From assembly GCF_002939475.1 (NCBI RefSeq), contig NZ_PKFQ01000001.1, positions 5,453,001 to 5,517,000 of the forward strand: a stretch of 64,000 bases of DNA, given 5' to 3'. Of this stretch, positions 45,296 to 55,812 are shown piece after piece. This DNA is from Streptomyces cinnamoneus. GTDB taxonomy: Bacteria > Actinomycetota > Actinomycetes > Streptomycetales > Streptomycetaceae. The stretch's first letter is position 1. Each line of letters begins with the position of its first letter. A model generated the notes under the pieces. That model was not told the origin of the DNA. It searched no databases and worked only from the letters and a program-made list of their open reading frames with translations. The position numbers were made by a program, and so were the translations under genes.

Positions 45296-45850
45296 TCAGA
45301 AGCCGGAGGTGTCGAGTTCCAGCTCGAAGGGGTCGGGGAGGCGGACGGGTGCGCCGAAGGGGCGAGGGCCGTCCGACTTCGTGTAACCGAGTTCGCCCGG
45401 CTCGCTGAAGAGCGTGCAGGAACGCTGCTCACGGTCGACGAGGAGATAGAGCGGTGCACCGTACTCGGCGTAGCGGCGGCGCTTGACGATCCGGTCGGTG
45501 TCCCCGTTGGAGCCGGAGGTGACCTCGACGATGAGCAGGGTCTGGTCGGGGACGAGGGCTCCGGCATCCTTGGCCAGGCTCGCTGGGACGACGGCCAGAT
45601 CGGGAATGAACCAGTTGGGAGTTCCTGGAAGGTCCAGGTCGCCGGAGCCCGAGATGCAGTCCAGTTCCACCACCCTGCGTTCGATCTGGCGGCGGACGGA
45701 ATTGGCCGCGGACTCGTGATCCCAGCTCGGCGACATCATGGAGATAACCCCCTCGACGATCTGCACACGGTCTCCCTCGATGTGCCTGATCGCGTACTTC
45801 AGCGCGGATTCGGGGTCGTCCGCCGCGTACGTGTGGGGCTGTGTACTCAT
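45296..45850 (-). CDS. Uma2-family PD-(D/E)XK nuclease-like protein
   Basis: 184 residues from ATG 45850 behind GGGAGG. Uma2/DUF820 fold with IPDLAVV and LIVEVTSGSNGDTDRIVKRRRYAEYG, placing Asp, Glu and Lys as in the PD-(D/E)XK site, followed by YLLVDREQ. These proteins are abundant in Streptomyces as lone genes; a nuclease role is inferred, not demonstrated for most. Confidence 0.9.
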   Translation of the reverse strand: MSTQPHTYAADDPESALKYAIRHIEGDRVQIVEGVISMMSPSWDHESAANSVRRQIERRVVELDCISGSGDLDLPGTPNWFIPDLAVVPASLAKDAGALVPDQTLLIVEVTSGSNGDTDRIVKRRRYAEYGAPLYLLVDREQRSCTLFSEPGELGYTKSDGPRPFGAPVRLPDPFELELDTSGF

Positions 45851-45965
45851 TGGTCCTCCCGGGACGTCGCTACGGCAGCTTGACGACTGTCCATGATTTA
45901 CAGCAACCGCCGCCACTCGCCCGCCCGTTCGGCCCAACGTCCACTCGTACAGGTGAACCAACCCG

Positions 45966-47078
45966 CTACGCCCTCTCCCCGCCCCCGTCCCTCGTGACCG
46001 CCAGCAAAGCCATGTCGTCCGTGATGCGCCCGCCCGTGTGGTGGGCCACCTCGGTGAGGAGGGCGTCGAGCAGGGTGTCCGGGTCCGGGAAGGTGCGGCC
46101 GGACAGTCCGGCCACGGGGTCGTAGAAGACGCCGGCGCGGTCGCGCGCCTCTGTGAGGCCGTCGGTGTACAGCAGCAGGGTCGCCCCCGGCGGGAGCGGC
46201 ACCGTGTCGGTCCGGTCCTCGTCGGCGCCCAGATCCGCCAGCGCCAGGGGGAGGGCGGGGACCGAGGGCTCCACCGCCCGCACCGCGCCGTCGTGCAGCA
46301 GCAGCGGCGCCGGGTGGCCGCGGTTGACCAGCCGCAGCTCGTCGCCGGACGGCGGGATCTCGGCCAGCACCGCGGTGACGAACCCCTCGGTCCGCTCCAG
46401 CCCGGCCCGCTGCTCCGCCTCCCTGCGCACGGCCCGGTCCAGCCTGGCCGCGGTCCCGGCGAGCGTGGGCTCCTCCTCGGCGGCCTCCCGGAAGGCGCCC
46501 AGCGCCACATCCACCGCCTTGACCGCCTCCATGCCCTTGCCGCGTACGTCGCCGACGACGCACCGCATCCCGTACGGGGTGTCCTGGACGCTGTACAGGT
46601 CACCGCCGATCTGCGCCTCCTTCACGGCCGACTGGTAGCGCACCGCGATCCGCAGGGACCCGATCGAGGCCGGCGGCTCGGGCAGTACGGCGCGCTGCAC
46701 GGCGAGGGCGATCCGGCGCGCGGACTGCAACTGCACGTCGCTGTAGTAGATGAGGCGGTTGAGGACCACGGCGAAGGCGGAGACGGTCGCGACCGTCGCC
46801 AGCTCGCTCTGCCCGCCCGAGTCCCCGATGAACCCGAAGTGGGTGAGCAGCGCCAGGTCGGCGGCGCAGGCGCCGACGCCCGCCAGGATCGTCGCGCGCA
46901 GCGACAGCAGCGCGGCGGCCGTCATCGGCGCGGCCGTGTAGAACGCCTCGGCGCTGAAGTGAGGCGGGGTGTTGTAGTCGAGGAGGGCGCCTCCGACGAG
47001 CAGCAGGACCGGCAGCAGCCCCAGACGGCGCAGGCACCCCCACCTGGCGGCGGTGCGTCCCGCGCTCGGTGCCCTCAC
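45966..47078 (-). CDS. Membrane-anchored SpoIIE/PP2C-type serine phosphatase
   Basis: 370 residues. Four hydrophobic segments in the first 115 residues (LGLLPVLLLVGGALL, TAAPMTAAALLSL and others), a short linker helix, then a PP2C SpoIIE domain with IGGDLYSVQDT, VVGDVRGKGMEAVKAV, LLYTDGLTEARD and TDDMALLAV. Such enzymes dephosphorylate anti-anti-sigma factors in Streptomyces. No sensor domain such as PAS or GAF is seen, so the membrane part is the likely sensor. Confidence 0.93.
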   Translation of the reverse strand: MRAPSAGRTAARWGCLRRLGLLPVLLLVGGALLDYNTPPHFSAEAFYTAAPMTAAALLSLRATILAGVGACAADLALLTHFGFIGDSGGQSELATVATVSAFAVVLNRLIYYSDVQLQSARRIALAVQRAVLPEPPASIGSLRIAVRYQSAVKEAQIGGDLYSVQDTPYGMRCVVGDVRGKGMEAVKAVDVALGAFREAAEEEPTLAGTAARLDRAVRREAEQRAGLERTEGFVTAVLAEIPPSGDELRLVNRGHPAPLLLHDGAVRAVEPSVPALPLALADLGADEDRTDTVPLPPGATLLLYTDGLTEARDRAGVFYDPVAGLSGRTFPDPDTLLDALLTEVAHHTGGRITDDMALLAVTRDGGGERA

Positions 47079-47275
47079 GTACCCGCTCCCACTCTCGCGT
47101 GCCGCGCTGTGCGCTTGTACAGGCGCTGTACACGCTCAAGCTTGCTCGGGCAGGATCGCGGCTGCCAGTCAGGGGAGCGGGGGGTGGCAGCACCCCTTAT
47201 GTCGGTGGATATCGGTATCCGTCCACACCGGACGGCCCATCCGGGCATGACCGCCGGACAGCGATGTATTAGAGT

Positions 47276-47293
47276 TATCTCGACATCGAGATA
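47276..47293 (+). promoter_or_regulatory. Perfect 18-bp palindrome TATCTCGA-CA-TCGAGATA upstream of acnA
   Basis: Eight-base perfect arms. Its ATCTC-N6-GAGAT core equals the motif before the XRE-MurA fusion gene (43871-43886). Lies about 130 bp before the aconitase start. Confidence 0.7.
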
Positions 47294-47334
47294 TCTGCCG
47301 AGAGGCGTACCGCTGTCGCGCCAGTAAGGCGTAC

Positions 47335-47353
47335 CTAACTTAGGCACACCTTA
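47335..47353 (+). promoter_or_regulatory. Iron-box-like site (DmdR1/IdeR type)
   Basis: CTAACTTAGGCACACCTTA matches about 14 of 19 positions of the actinobacterial iron box TTAGGTTAGGCTCACCTAA, by eye. Aconitase is an iron-sulphur enzyme, so iron control is plausible. Confidence 0.55.
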
Positions 47354-47421
47354 GCGGATCCGCGCGGTGTCGGGGCGGCAGGATTGCCGCGTACGCGAAT
47401 TCATGCATGAAGGAGACTGTC

Positions 47422-50136
<2,715 letters not shown>

Positions 50137-50158
50137 GCGGTTCCGGCACGCCAGTCGT

Positions 50159-50195
50159 AAGGGCCGCACCCCGTTTCGTACGGGGTGCGGCCCTT
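50159..50195 (+). terminator. Intrinsic terminator of acnA
   Basis: Perfect 16-bp stem (arm AAGGGCCGCACCCCGT) with a five-base TTCGT loop, beginning 22 bp after the aconitase stop. There is no long T-run, as is usual for Streptomyces. Confidence 0.9.
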
Positions 50196-50356
50196 CGCGT
50201 CGTTACCGGGCGCGCGTTCACCCCGCCACTCTTCCGGGGCAACCCCCAACACGACTGGGTGATGGGGAGATTGAGGAGGTGTCGGGTAATCCTGTGCTGG
50301 TTAGGCTCCCGTCGGGACGAACGCGACGGCGTCGGCCCAGAGGGAGGGGTTGGGCG

Positions 50357-50629
50357 ATGGGATCCGCGGTGACCTTCGGGGAACTCGGCCGGCTGAGGGG
50401 CGAGGAGCTTCCCCCGCGGATCGCGCTTTCGAGCGTGCTGCTACCGGCGGGCACCGACCAGCCGGTGTATCCGACGCTGGTGAGAACGGAACACGGCACG
50501 ACCGTGGCCTACGCCTGCCAGTACCGGCAGAACCCGGGCAGTCCCGGCCTCCTCGTCGCGCTGGGGCTGGCCCCCAGCGCGCCCGGATACACCACCACGT
50601 GTGTCCCCGCGGCCATCTCCAGCCCGTGA
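50357..50629 (+). CDS. RiPP-like precursor peptide 1
   Basis: 90 residues, ATG behind GGGAGGGG. Leader-like first half with FGELGRLRGEELPPR, then a core with two cysteines (AYACQY and TTTCVP) 28 residues apart, PGLL-x-ALGL between them, and a C-terminal AAISSP. The downstream paralogue at 50760 keeps every one of these elements and the exact cysteine spacing. No known family comes to mind. Beside a membrane metalloprotease this looks like a ribosomal peptide (disulphide-bonded or modified) precursor, an inference from leader-core organisation. Confidence 0.75.
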   Translation: MGSAVTFGELGRLRGEELPPRIALSSVLLPAGTDQPVYPTLVRTEHGTTVAYACQYRQNPGSPGLLVALGLAPSAPGYTTTCVPAAISSP

Positions 50630-50759
50630 ACCACTGATTCACCGAGCACGTCCAAGGACTCGTCCCCGGCGGAAACAGGGCCGCCCGGGACGACTCGCCC
50701 CGGCCTGCCCGCGTGGCGGACCGGGTGCGGAAAACCAGGAACCAGAGAAGGGGAATGGA

Positions 50760-51107
50760 ATGGACAACGCCATCAGCTTCGAGGAGCTCGACAACGTCGC
50801 GGGCGAGGTGCTGCCCGAGCGGACCGTCATGGGCATCGTGGCCACCCCGCTCAGCTATGCCGGCCCCGGCGACCCCGTCGGCGGCTCCGGTGCTGGCGCC
50901 GGCAGCTCCAGCAGCAGCGCCGCGACGGGCGGCGGCGTGGGGGGCGTGTTCGCGCCCCCGGCCGACCACCACGGCACCACGATGCTGGCGGCCTGCCAGG
51001 CCGTGGACCGGCAGGGCACCCCGGGTCTGCTCGGCTCGCTGGGCCTGCCGTCCACGAACCCGACCACCAGCATGACCTGCATGCCCACGGCCATCTCCAG
51101 CCACTGA
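50760..51107 (+). CDS. RiPP-like precursor peptide 2
   Basis: 115 residues, ATG 50760 behind AGAAGGGGA. Leader ISFEELDNVAGEVLPERTVMG aligns with peptide 1 (F-x-E-L, G-E-x-L-P-x-R). A Gly/Ser/Ala-rich insert (about residues 42-62) separates it from a core with two cysteines (AACQAV and MTCMP), again 28 apart, with PGLL-x-SLGL and a TAISSH end. The insert could be a flexible linker. Together with peptide 1 and the M50 protease it forms a small, possibly undescribed peptide locus. Confidence 0.78.
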   Translation: MDNAISFEELDNVAGEVLPERTVMGIVATPLSYAGPGDPVGGSGAGAGSSSSSAATGGGVGGVFAPPADHHGTTMLAACQAVDRQGTPGLLGSLGLPSTNPTTSMTCMPTAISSH

Positions 51108-51134
51108 TCGCCTAGCGGCCCGTCGTGCGTGTCC

Positions 51135-51167
51135 GGGGAAGGACCGGGAGCCGTCCGGTCCTTCCCC
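51135..51167 (+). terminator. Attenuator-like hairpin between the peptide genes and the M50 protease
   Basis: Perfect 13-bp stem, GGGGAAGGACCGG pairing with CCGGTCCTTCCCC, around a 7-base loop, 27 bp after the second peptide stop. Placement allows peptide mRNA to outnumber protease mRNA, and it implies that the protease start lies downstream of it. Confidence 0.8.
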
Positions 51168-51211
51168 GTCCCATGCCGGCCGTCCACCCCGACACCCTCA
51201 CGGAGAGCCCC

Positions 51212-52522
51212 TTGTCACTGCCTTCCGTCCCGCGCACCGGCGAAGCACACGGGACCGACGGGCCCACCGTGGTGGCGGGCACGGAACTGGTCGGCGAGTT
51301 CGAGGACTCCGGCTACCGCGAGCCACCCCACCTGGTCTGCCGCCCCGACGGCCAGATCGTCCGCCTCCCCACCCTCCTCTACGCGGCGCTACGGGCCCTG
51401 GCGGCGACACCGCCCGGCGGCGGACCGCCGGTCATGGCACGGGTGGCCGAGGACCTCACCCGCGAGACGGGCCGCACCTTCACGGCCGACCACGTCGCCT
51501 TCCTCCTCGACAAGAAACTCGCCCCCCTCGGCCTGACGACCCACAGCGACGGCTCACCACCCCCGCCGACGAAGAAGACCGACCCGTTCCTCGCCTTCCG
51601 GTTCCGCCTGGCGGTCGTTCCGGAACACGTGACGTGGTTCCTGTCGGGGCTCTTCGCCTGGCTGTTCCGCCCGGTCGCGGTGGTCGCCATGCTCGGCACG
51701 TTCGTGGCCTGCGAGACGTGGCTGTGGACGACGCAGAACACCGGCGCCGCACTCCAGTCGGTGCTCTCGTCGCCCGCGAACGTCCTGCTCGTCATCCTCC
51801 TGGCCGTCGTCTCCTGCGCGTTCCACGAACTGGGCCACGGCGCGGCCTGCCGCTACGGAGGCGTACGACCCGGCGCGATGGGCTGCGGCATCTACCTGGT
51901 GTGGCCCGCGTTCTACACCGACATCACCAACTCGTACCGGCTCGGCCGCGCGGGACGCATCCGCGCCGACCTGGGCGGCGTCTACTTCAACGCGCTGTTC
52001 GTGATCGCGGCGGGGGCGCTGTACGTGGCGACGGGGTGGCAGCTGTTGCTGGTGGCGATCCTCTCCGTCCACCTCGAAATGATCCAACAGCTGCTGCCCA
52101 CGCTGCGGTTCGACGGCTACTACATCGTGGCCGACCTGGTCGGCATCCCCGACCTCTTCAAATACATCGCCCCGATCCTCAAGCGCTTCGTCCTCCGCCG
52201 CCCGCAGGACGAGCAACTGCGGACGCTCAAGCGGTGGCCGCAGATCGTGGTGGCGGTGTGGGTCATGTTCCTGGTGCCCGTACTGTCCTTGCAGCTGGGC
52301 ATGGTGCTCGTCAACCTGCCTGAGCTTGTCCAGGCGGACTGGCAGCGCATCACCGCGCTGCTGGCCAACGCGGGGGCCTCCGGCAACCCGACGCTCGGTG
52401 TGATTGCGGCCGTGTTCCAGAGCCTGTTGCTCGTCCTGCCCGTGGCGGGACTGGCCCTCATGCTCGCGCAGCCTGCGCGCTTCCTCGTGCGGGCAGCGGT
52501 CAGGCGGCTGCGTCGCGCTTGA
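51212..52522 (+). CDS. M50-family membrane zinc metalloprotease with PqqD-like N-terminus
   Basis: 436 residues if started at TTG 51212 (GGAGAG five bases before); ATG 51173 gives 13 more residues but has no ribosome site, and GTG 51125 lies before the hairpin. Residues 20-110 resemble a PqqD/RRE-like wHTH (YREPPHLVCRPDGQIVRLPTLLYAAL to VAFLLDKKLAPLGL), which in RiPP systems binds leader peptides. About seven membrane segments follow, with zinc motif HELGH at 205-209 and the aspartate of LRFDGYY. The family is annotated as putative peptide zinc metalloprotease. It directly follows the two precursor-like genes, so leader removal or export of those peptides is the likely role. Confidence 0.88.
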   Translation: MSLPSVPRTGEAHGTDGPTVVAGTELVGEFEDSGYREPPHLVCRPDGQIVRLPTLLYAALRALAATPPGGGPPVMARVAEDLTRETGRTFTADHVAFLLDKKLAPLGLTTHSDGSPPPPTKKTDPFLAFRFRLAVVPEHVTWFLSGLFAWLFRPVAVVAMLGTFVACETWLWTTQNTGAALQSVLSSPANVLLVILLAVVSCAFHELGHGAACRYGGVRPGAMGCGIYLVWPAFYTDITNSYRLGRAGRIRADLGGVYFNALFVIAAGALYVATGWQLLLVAILSVHLEMIQQLLPTLRFDGYYIVADLVGIPDLFKYIAPILKRFVLRRPQDEQLRTLKRWPQIVVAVWVMFLVPVLSLQLGMVLVNLPELVQADWQRITALLANAGASGNPTLGVIAAVFQSLLLVLPVAGLALMLAQPARFLVRAAVRRLRRA

Positions 52523-52540
52523 GGGGTCGGACAGTCAGCG

Positions 52541-54004
52541 TTACGTCAACGCGTCGCCCGGGTGTGTGCCCGCCCAGACGGGGGGCTTGCGCTGTGCCCA
52601 GGGGGCGGCTCTCTCCAGTTGGCCGGCGAGGCGGAACAGGATGTCCTCGCGCCCGTACCCGGCGGCGAACTGGATGCCGATGGGCATGCCGGTGACCGGA
52701 TCGGACGCCAGCGGCACCGACATGGCGGGGGTGCCGGCGACGTTGAAGGCCGCGGTGAACGGAGACCTGTGGAGCAGGTGCTCCAGCCAGCGCCGGCCGT
52801 CCGCCCCCTCCGCGCCATGGTGGTAGGTGCCTATGGCCATGGGGAGTTCGGGAAGGGTGGGTGTCAGCAGTACGTCGTGACGGTCGTAGTACGCACCGAT
52901 CGCCCGGGCGACCCTGTTGCGCATATCGAGGGCCTGTACGAACTCCGCACTGCTCACCCGGCGTCCCCAGGCGTAGCTCGTCAGCGTCTCGGGCTCGACG
53001 GTCGTCTCGTTCACAGGGCGGCCGAACGCCTCGGCGAAGCCGTCGATCAATGTCACCAGGTTCGCCGTCCACAGCCGGGCGTTGGCGAGGACGAATTCCT
53101 CCCAGCTCACCCCGAGGTCCACGCTGGTGGGTTCGACCCGATGGCCCAGCGAATCCAGCAAGCGGGCGGCGGCCAAAGTGGCTTCGTGCACGGCCGGCTC
53201 CACGGCGCGTCCGTTCCAGGGGGCGGTGAGCAGTCCGATGCGCAGTCGCCCGGGGGCGCGGGTGCTCTCCTCGGCGTACGGGCGCCGGGGAGGTGCCGCG
53301 AAGTAGGGGTCACCGCTTTCGGGGCCCTGGACCAGATCGAGGAGCGTCGCGCTGTCGCGCACGGTCCGGCTGAGGGCGCCGTGCACGGCCAAGCCGTTGA
53401 AGACCTCGTCGGCGTCCGGACCCATGGAGACGCGGCCCCGGGTGGGTTTGAGCCCGAACAGCCCCGTACTGGCCGCGGGGACGCGGATCGAGCCGGCCGC
53501 GTCGGTGGCGTGTGCGATGGGGGTGATGCCGGCGGCGACGGCTGCGGCCGAGCCGCCGCTGGAGCCCCCCGGTGTCCTGGTGACGTCCCAGGGGTTGCGG
53601 GTCGGCCCGTGGAGGACCGGCTCCGTGGTGGTGCTGTAGGCGAATTCGGGGGACGCCGTCCGTCCCAGCGTCACCAGGCCGGCCCGCCTTAACCGTCGCA
53701 TGAGGAAGGAGTCCGCCGTTGCCACATTGCCGGCGGCCAGGCGGCTGCCCAGTTCCACGCGTTTGCCCTTCATGGCCACGGCCAGATCCTTGATGAGGAA
53801 CGGGACGCCGGCGAGCGGTGTGCTGCCCGCGCTCGGGGTGTCCTCGGCCGGCCAGCTCTCCACGACGGCGTTGATGCGGGGATTGACGGCGGCCATCGCC
53901 TCCTGGGCCGCGCAGGCGAGTTCCGCGGCGGTGACGTCGCCTCGCGCGACGAGCTCGGCCAGCCCCACGGCGTCGTACCGGGTGTATTCGTGCAGCTTCA
54001 GCAT
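52541..54004 (-). CDS. Amidase (amidase signature family)
   Basis: 487 residues. Ser-cisSer-Lys hydrolase: Lys72 in FLIKDLAVA, cis-Ser region GGSSGGSAAA at 146-154 and nucleophile Ser172 in DAAGSIRVPA. Length and the C-terminal GMPIGIQFAA fit general amidases acting on small aryl or acyl amides, distinct from GatA. Divergent from a TetR gene across a 16-bp perfect palindrome, so probably repressed by that TetR. Its 3' end faces the M50 gene with an 18-bp gap. Confidence 0.93.
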   Translation of the reverse strand: MLKLHEYTRYDAVGLAELVARGDVTAAELACAAQEAMAAVNPRINAVVESWPAEDTPSAGSTPLAGVPFLIKDLAVAMKGKRVELGSRLAAGNVATADSFLMRRLRRAGLVTLGRTASPEFAYSTTTEPVLHGPTRNPWDVTRTPGGSSGGSAAAVAAGITPIAHATDAAGSIRVPAASTGLFGLKPTRGRVSMGPDADEVFNGLAVHGALSRTVRDSATLLDLVQGPESGDPYFAAPPRRPYAEESTRAPGRLRIGLLTAPWNGRAVEPAVHEATLAAARLLDSLGHRVEPTSVDLGVSWEEFVLANARLWTANLVTLIDGFAEAFGRPVNETTVEPETLTSYAWGRRVSSAEFVQALDMRNRVARAIGAYYDRHDVLLTPTLPELPMAIGTYHHGAEGADGRRWLEHLLHRSPFTAAFNVAGTPAMSVPLASDPVTGMPIGIQFAAGYGREDILFRLAGQLERAAPWAQRKPPVWAGTHPGDALT

Positions 54005-54035
54005 GCTCAGCCTCGCAGTCCGGTCGGTCCCGTGT

Positions 54036-54051
54036 GATACCGATCGGTATC
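54036..54051. promoter_or_regulatory. Perfect palindrome GATACCGATCGGTATC between amidase and TetR genes
   Basis: 16-bp palindrome 32 bp before the amidase start and 70 bp before the TetR start. Expected operator controlling both. Confidence 0.75.
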
Positions 54052-54121
54052 GTTCGGGGTCGGTCGGTAACGTAGCATGGGCGGCGAGAGGCCGGCGACG
54101 GCGATTCGAAGTGAGGCGGAG

Positions 54122-54736
54122 ATGGCGAGCAGCCCCCCAAGGCCCGGCCGGGACACGAGAGTGGCCCGCCTGCCCCCGCGTGAGCGCATCCTCGACGCCG
54201 CCGAGGAGCTCTTCCTGCGCGAGGGCATCGGGGCCGTCGGGGTCCAGGCCATCGCTGATCAGGCGAAGACCACGAAGATGGCCCTGTACCGGCACTTCGC
54301 CACCAAGGACGCCCTGATCGAGGAGTGGCTGAGAATCGTCGCGGCGGGCTACTCGGCCGCCTTCGACCGGGTGGAGGCCGAACACCCCGGCGACGGCCGG
54401 GCCCAGGTCCTCGCCCTGGCGCGATTCGTCGCCGAGGGGCTGCCGGACGTCGCGCGGCGGGGCTGTCCCTTCGTCAACTCCATCACCCTGCTCGACCGGG
54501 GACACCCGGCCCGCCGGCTGATCGAGGACCACAAGGCCACCCAGCAGCGCCGGCTCACGGGCATGTGCGAGAGGGCCGGTGTGCGGGATCCCGACGAGGC
54601 CGCCGCGGAGATCACCTTCATCTTGGAGGGTGCGCAGGTCAGCGCCCAGAACGGGAGCGTCGACCGTGTGGGGGAGCGGCTCCTCGCCGCGGCCGAGGCC
54701 GTCCTGGAGCGAGGCGGGGCGCGCGGCGGACGCTGA
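54122..54736 (+). CDS. TetR-family regulator
   Basis: 204 residues from ATG 54122 (behind GAGGCGGA; a start 45 bp upstream has no site). HTH: RERILDAAEELFLREGIGAVGVQAIADQAKTTKMALYRHF. The C-terminal part has a cysteine (RRGCPFVNS), common in the YcdC/TetR-C group. Divergent from the amidase, with a palindrome in between that is the likely operator. Confidence 0.92.
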   Translation: MASSPPRPGRDTRVARLPPRERILDAAEELFLREGIGAVGVQAIADQAKTTKMALYRHFATKDALIEEWLRIVAAGYSAAFDRVEAEHPGDGRAQVLALARFVAEGLPDVARRGCPFVNSITLLDRGHPARRLIEDHKATQQRRLTGMCERAGVRDPDEAAAEITFILEGAQVSAQNGSVDRVGERLLAAAEAVLERGGARGGR

Positions 54737-54763
54737 CCCGTAAGCCGGGTGCGGCGTTATGCG

Positions 54764-54955
54764 TCAGAGGGTGCGGATGAAGGACGCCCACGCTTGGGGC
54801 GGGAAGGTGAGGGCGGGGCCGTCGGGGTTCTTGCTGTCGCGGACCCAGATCGTGTCCGCGATCGTGTCGGCGACTTCGACGCAGTTGCCGCCGGTTCCAT
54901 CGGAGTAAGACGACGTACGCCAGTCTGCTCGTATTAAGCCAGGTGTGGTGCTCAT
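54764..54955 (-). CDS. DUF397 protein
   Basis: 63 residues with the family signature WRTSSYSDGTGGNCVEVAD, VWVRDSKNPDGPALTF-like centre and WASFI end. Streptomyces encode many such small proteins paired with XRE-DUF5753 regulators (WhiJ/AbaA-like). It overlaps the upstream regulator stop by ATGA and probably acts as its antagonist partner. Confidence 0.95.
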   Translation of the reverse strand: MSTTPGLIRADWRTSSYSDGTGGNCVEVADTIADTIWVRDSKNPDGPALTFPPQAWASFIRTL

Positions 54956-55785
54956 TGTGTCGTCCAGTCCTTCGCCGCCGATTCGATCAGGGCAAGCGAC
55001 GCTGCCGTGGGCAGCGCCTCAGTCCTGGCCAGATCGTATGACGATTGGCAGTGCGCCACCAGGGCTGGATCCTCGATGAGCCGACCTGTGCCCGCGCCCT
55101 CCGTATAGACAACAGGCGGCGCGTCGTTGAAGTGCATCAGTGACACCATGGAGTTCAGGAAGTGGTGTGCTCCGGCAGTAAAGGGCATCACCTGGAGCAC
55201 GATGTTGGGCAGCGCGCGAACCACCTCGGCGAGGTGGTTGAGCTGTTCGGCCATGACTGCCGGACTGCCCACCGCTACACGAAGTGTCGCCTCGTGCATG
55301 ATCGCCCAGTATGCGGGTGCGGATGGACCCTCAAGCAACTGCGCCCGCTCCCTTCGAGCGCTGACGAGCCGCTCCCTCGCTTCCTGCGAGACGAACCGCA
55401 GAGCAGACCGAGTCACAGCTTGCGCGTATGCCTCGGTTTGCAGCAAGCCCAGCACATACATCGAGGAGAACTCGCTGATCGTCCTAGCTCGTTGTTCCAG
55501 TTCCGCTGCGTCCGCGAAGTAGTTCGCGACTTTCGACCTGTGCGCCAACCGGCACAGCCGCTGCAAATGCTCGCCGCTGCCCAGCACGTCGTCGAGGAGC
55601 TGTGACAGCTCCAACTGTGGTCGTCGGACGGCCGTTTCGAACTGGCCGATGTACGAGGCCGAGCAGAAGACCCGCTGCCCCAGCTGCTCCTGCGTGAGCC
55701 CCGCCCCCTCGCGGAGGCGCTTCAGCTCTGAGCCGTAGAACGCGCGCGGATCCGCGTACGGGTCCGTGTCCTTGGACTGTGTCAC
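54952..55785 (-). CDS. XRE-family regulator with DUF5753 domain (WhiJ-like)
   Basis: 277 residues. HTH about 18-75 (ELKRLREGAGLTQEQLGQRVFCSASYIGQFE), then DUF5753 (EFSSMYVLGLLQTEAYAQAV, YWAIMHEATLRVAVG, VLQVMPFTAGAHHFLN). GC at third positions is lower than in neighbouring genes, suggesting later arrival or weak codon selection. Coupled to DUF397. Family members influence sporulation or antibiotic timing; the target here is unknown. Confidence 0.94.
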   Translation of the reverse strand: MTQSKDTDPYADPRAFYGSELKRLREGAGLTQEQLGQRVFCSASYIGQFETAVRRPQLELSQLLDDVLGSGEHLQRLCRLAHRSKVANYFADAAELEQRARTISEFSSMYVLGLLQTEAYAQAVTRSALRFVSQEARERLVSARRERAQLLEGPSAPAYWAIMHEATLRVAVGSPAVMAEQLNHLAEVVRALPNIVLQVMPFTAGAHHFLNSMVSLMHFNDAPPVVYTEGAGTGRLIEDPALVAHCQSSYDLARTEALPTAASLALIESAAKDWTTQ

Positions 55786-55812
55786 CTACTCAGCGTAGCC
55801 CGAGCCGTGCAC

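Larger units (their letters stand above)
47079..47421. other. Regulatory region upstream of aconitase
   Basis: About 340 bp without a gene. It holds the palindrome at 47276-47293 and an iron-box-like 19-mer at 47335-47353. Short frames on both strands lack domain features. Confidence 0.6.

Noticed and set aside
50357..51107. Classical lanthipeptide or thiopeptide precursors
   Set aside because: The cores have only two cysteines, few Ser/Thr pairs in ring-forming spacing, and no LanM/LanB/LanC or YcaO gene is near; I keep only the general RiPP-like label.
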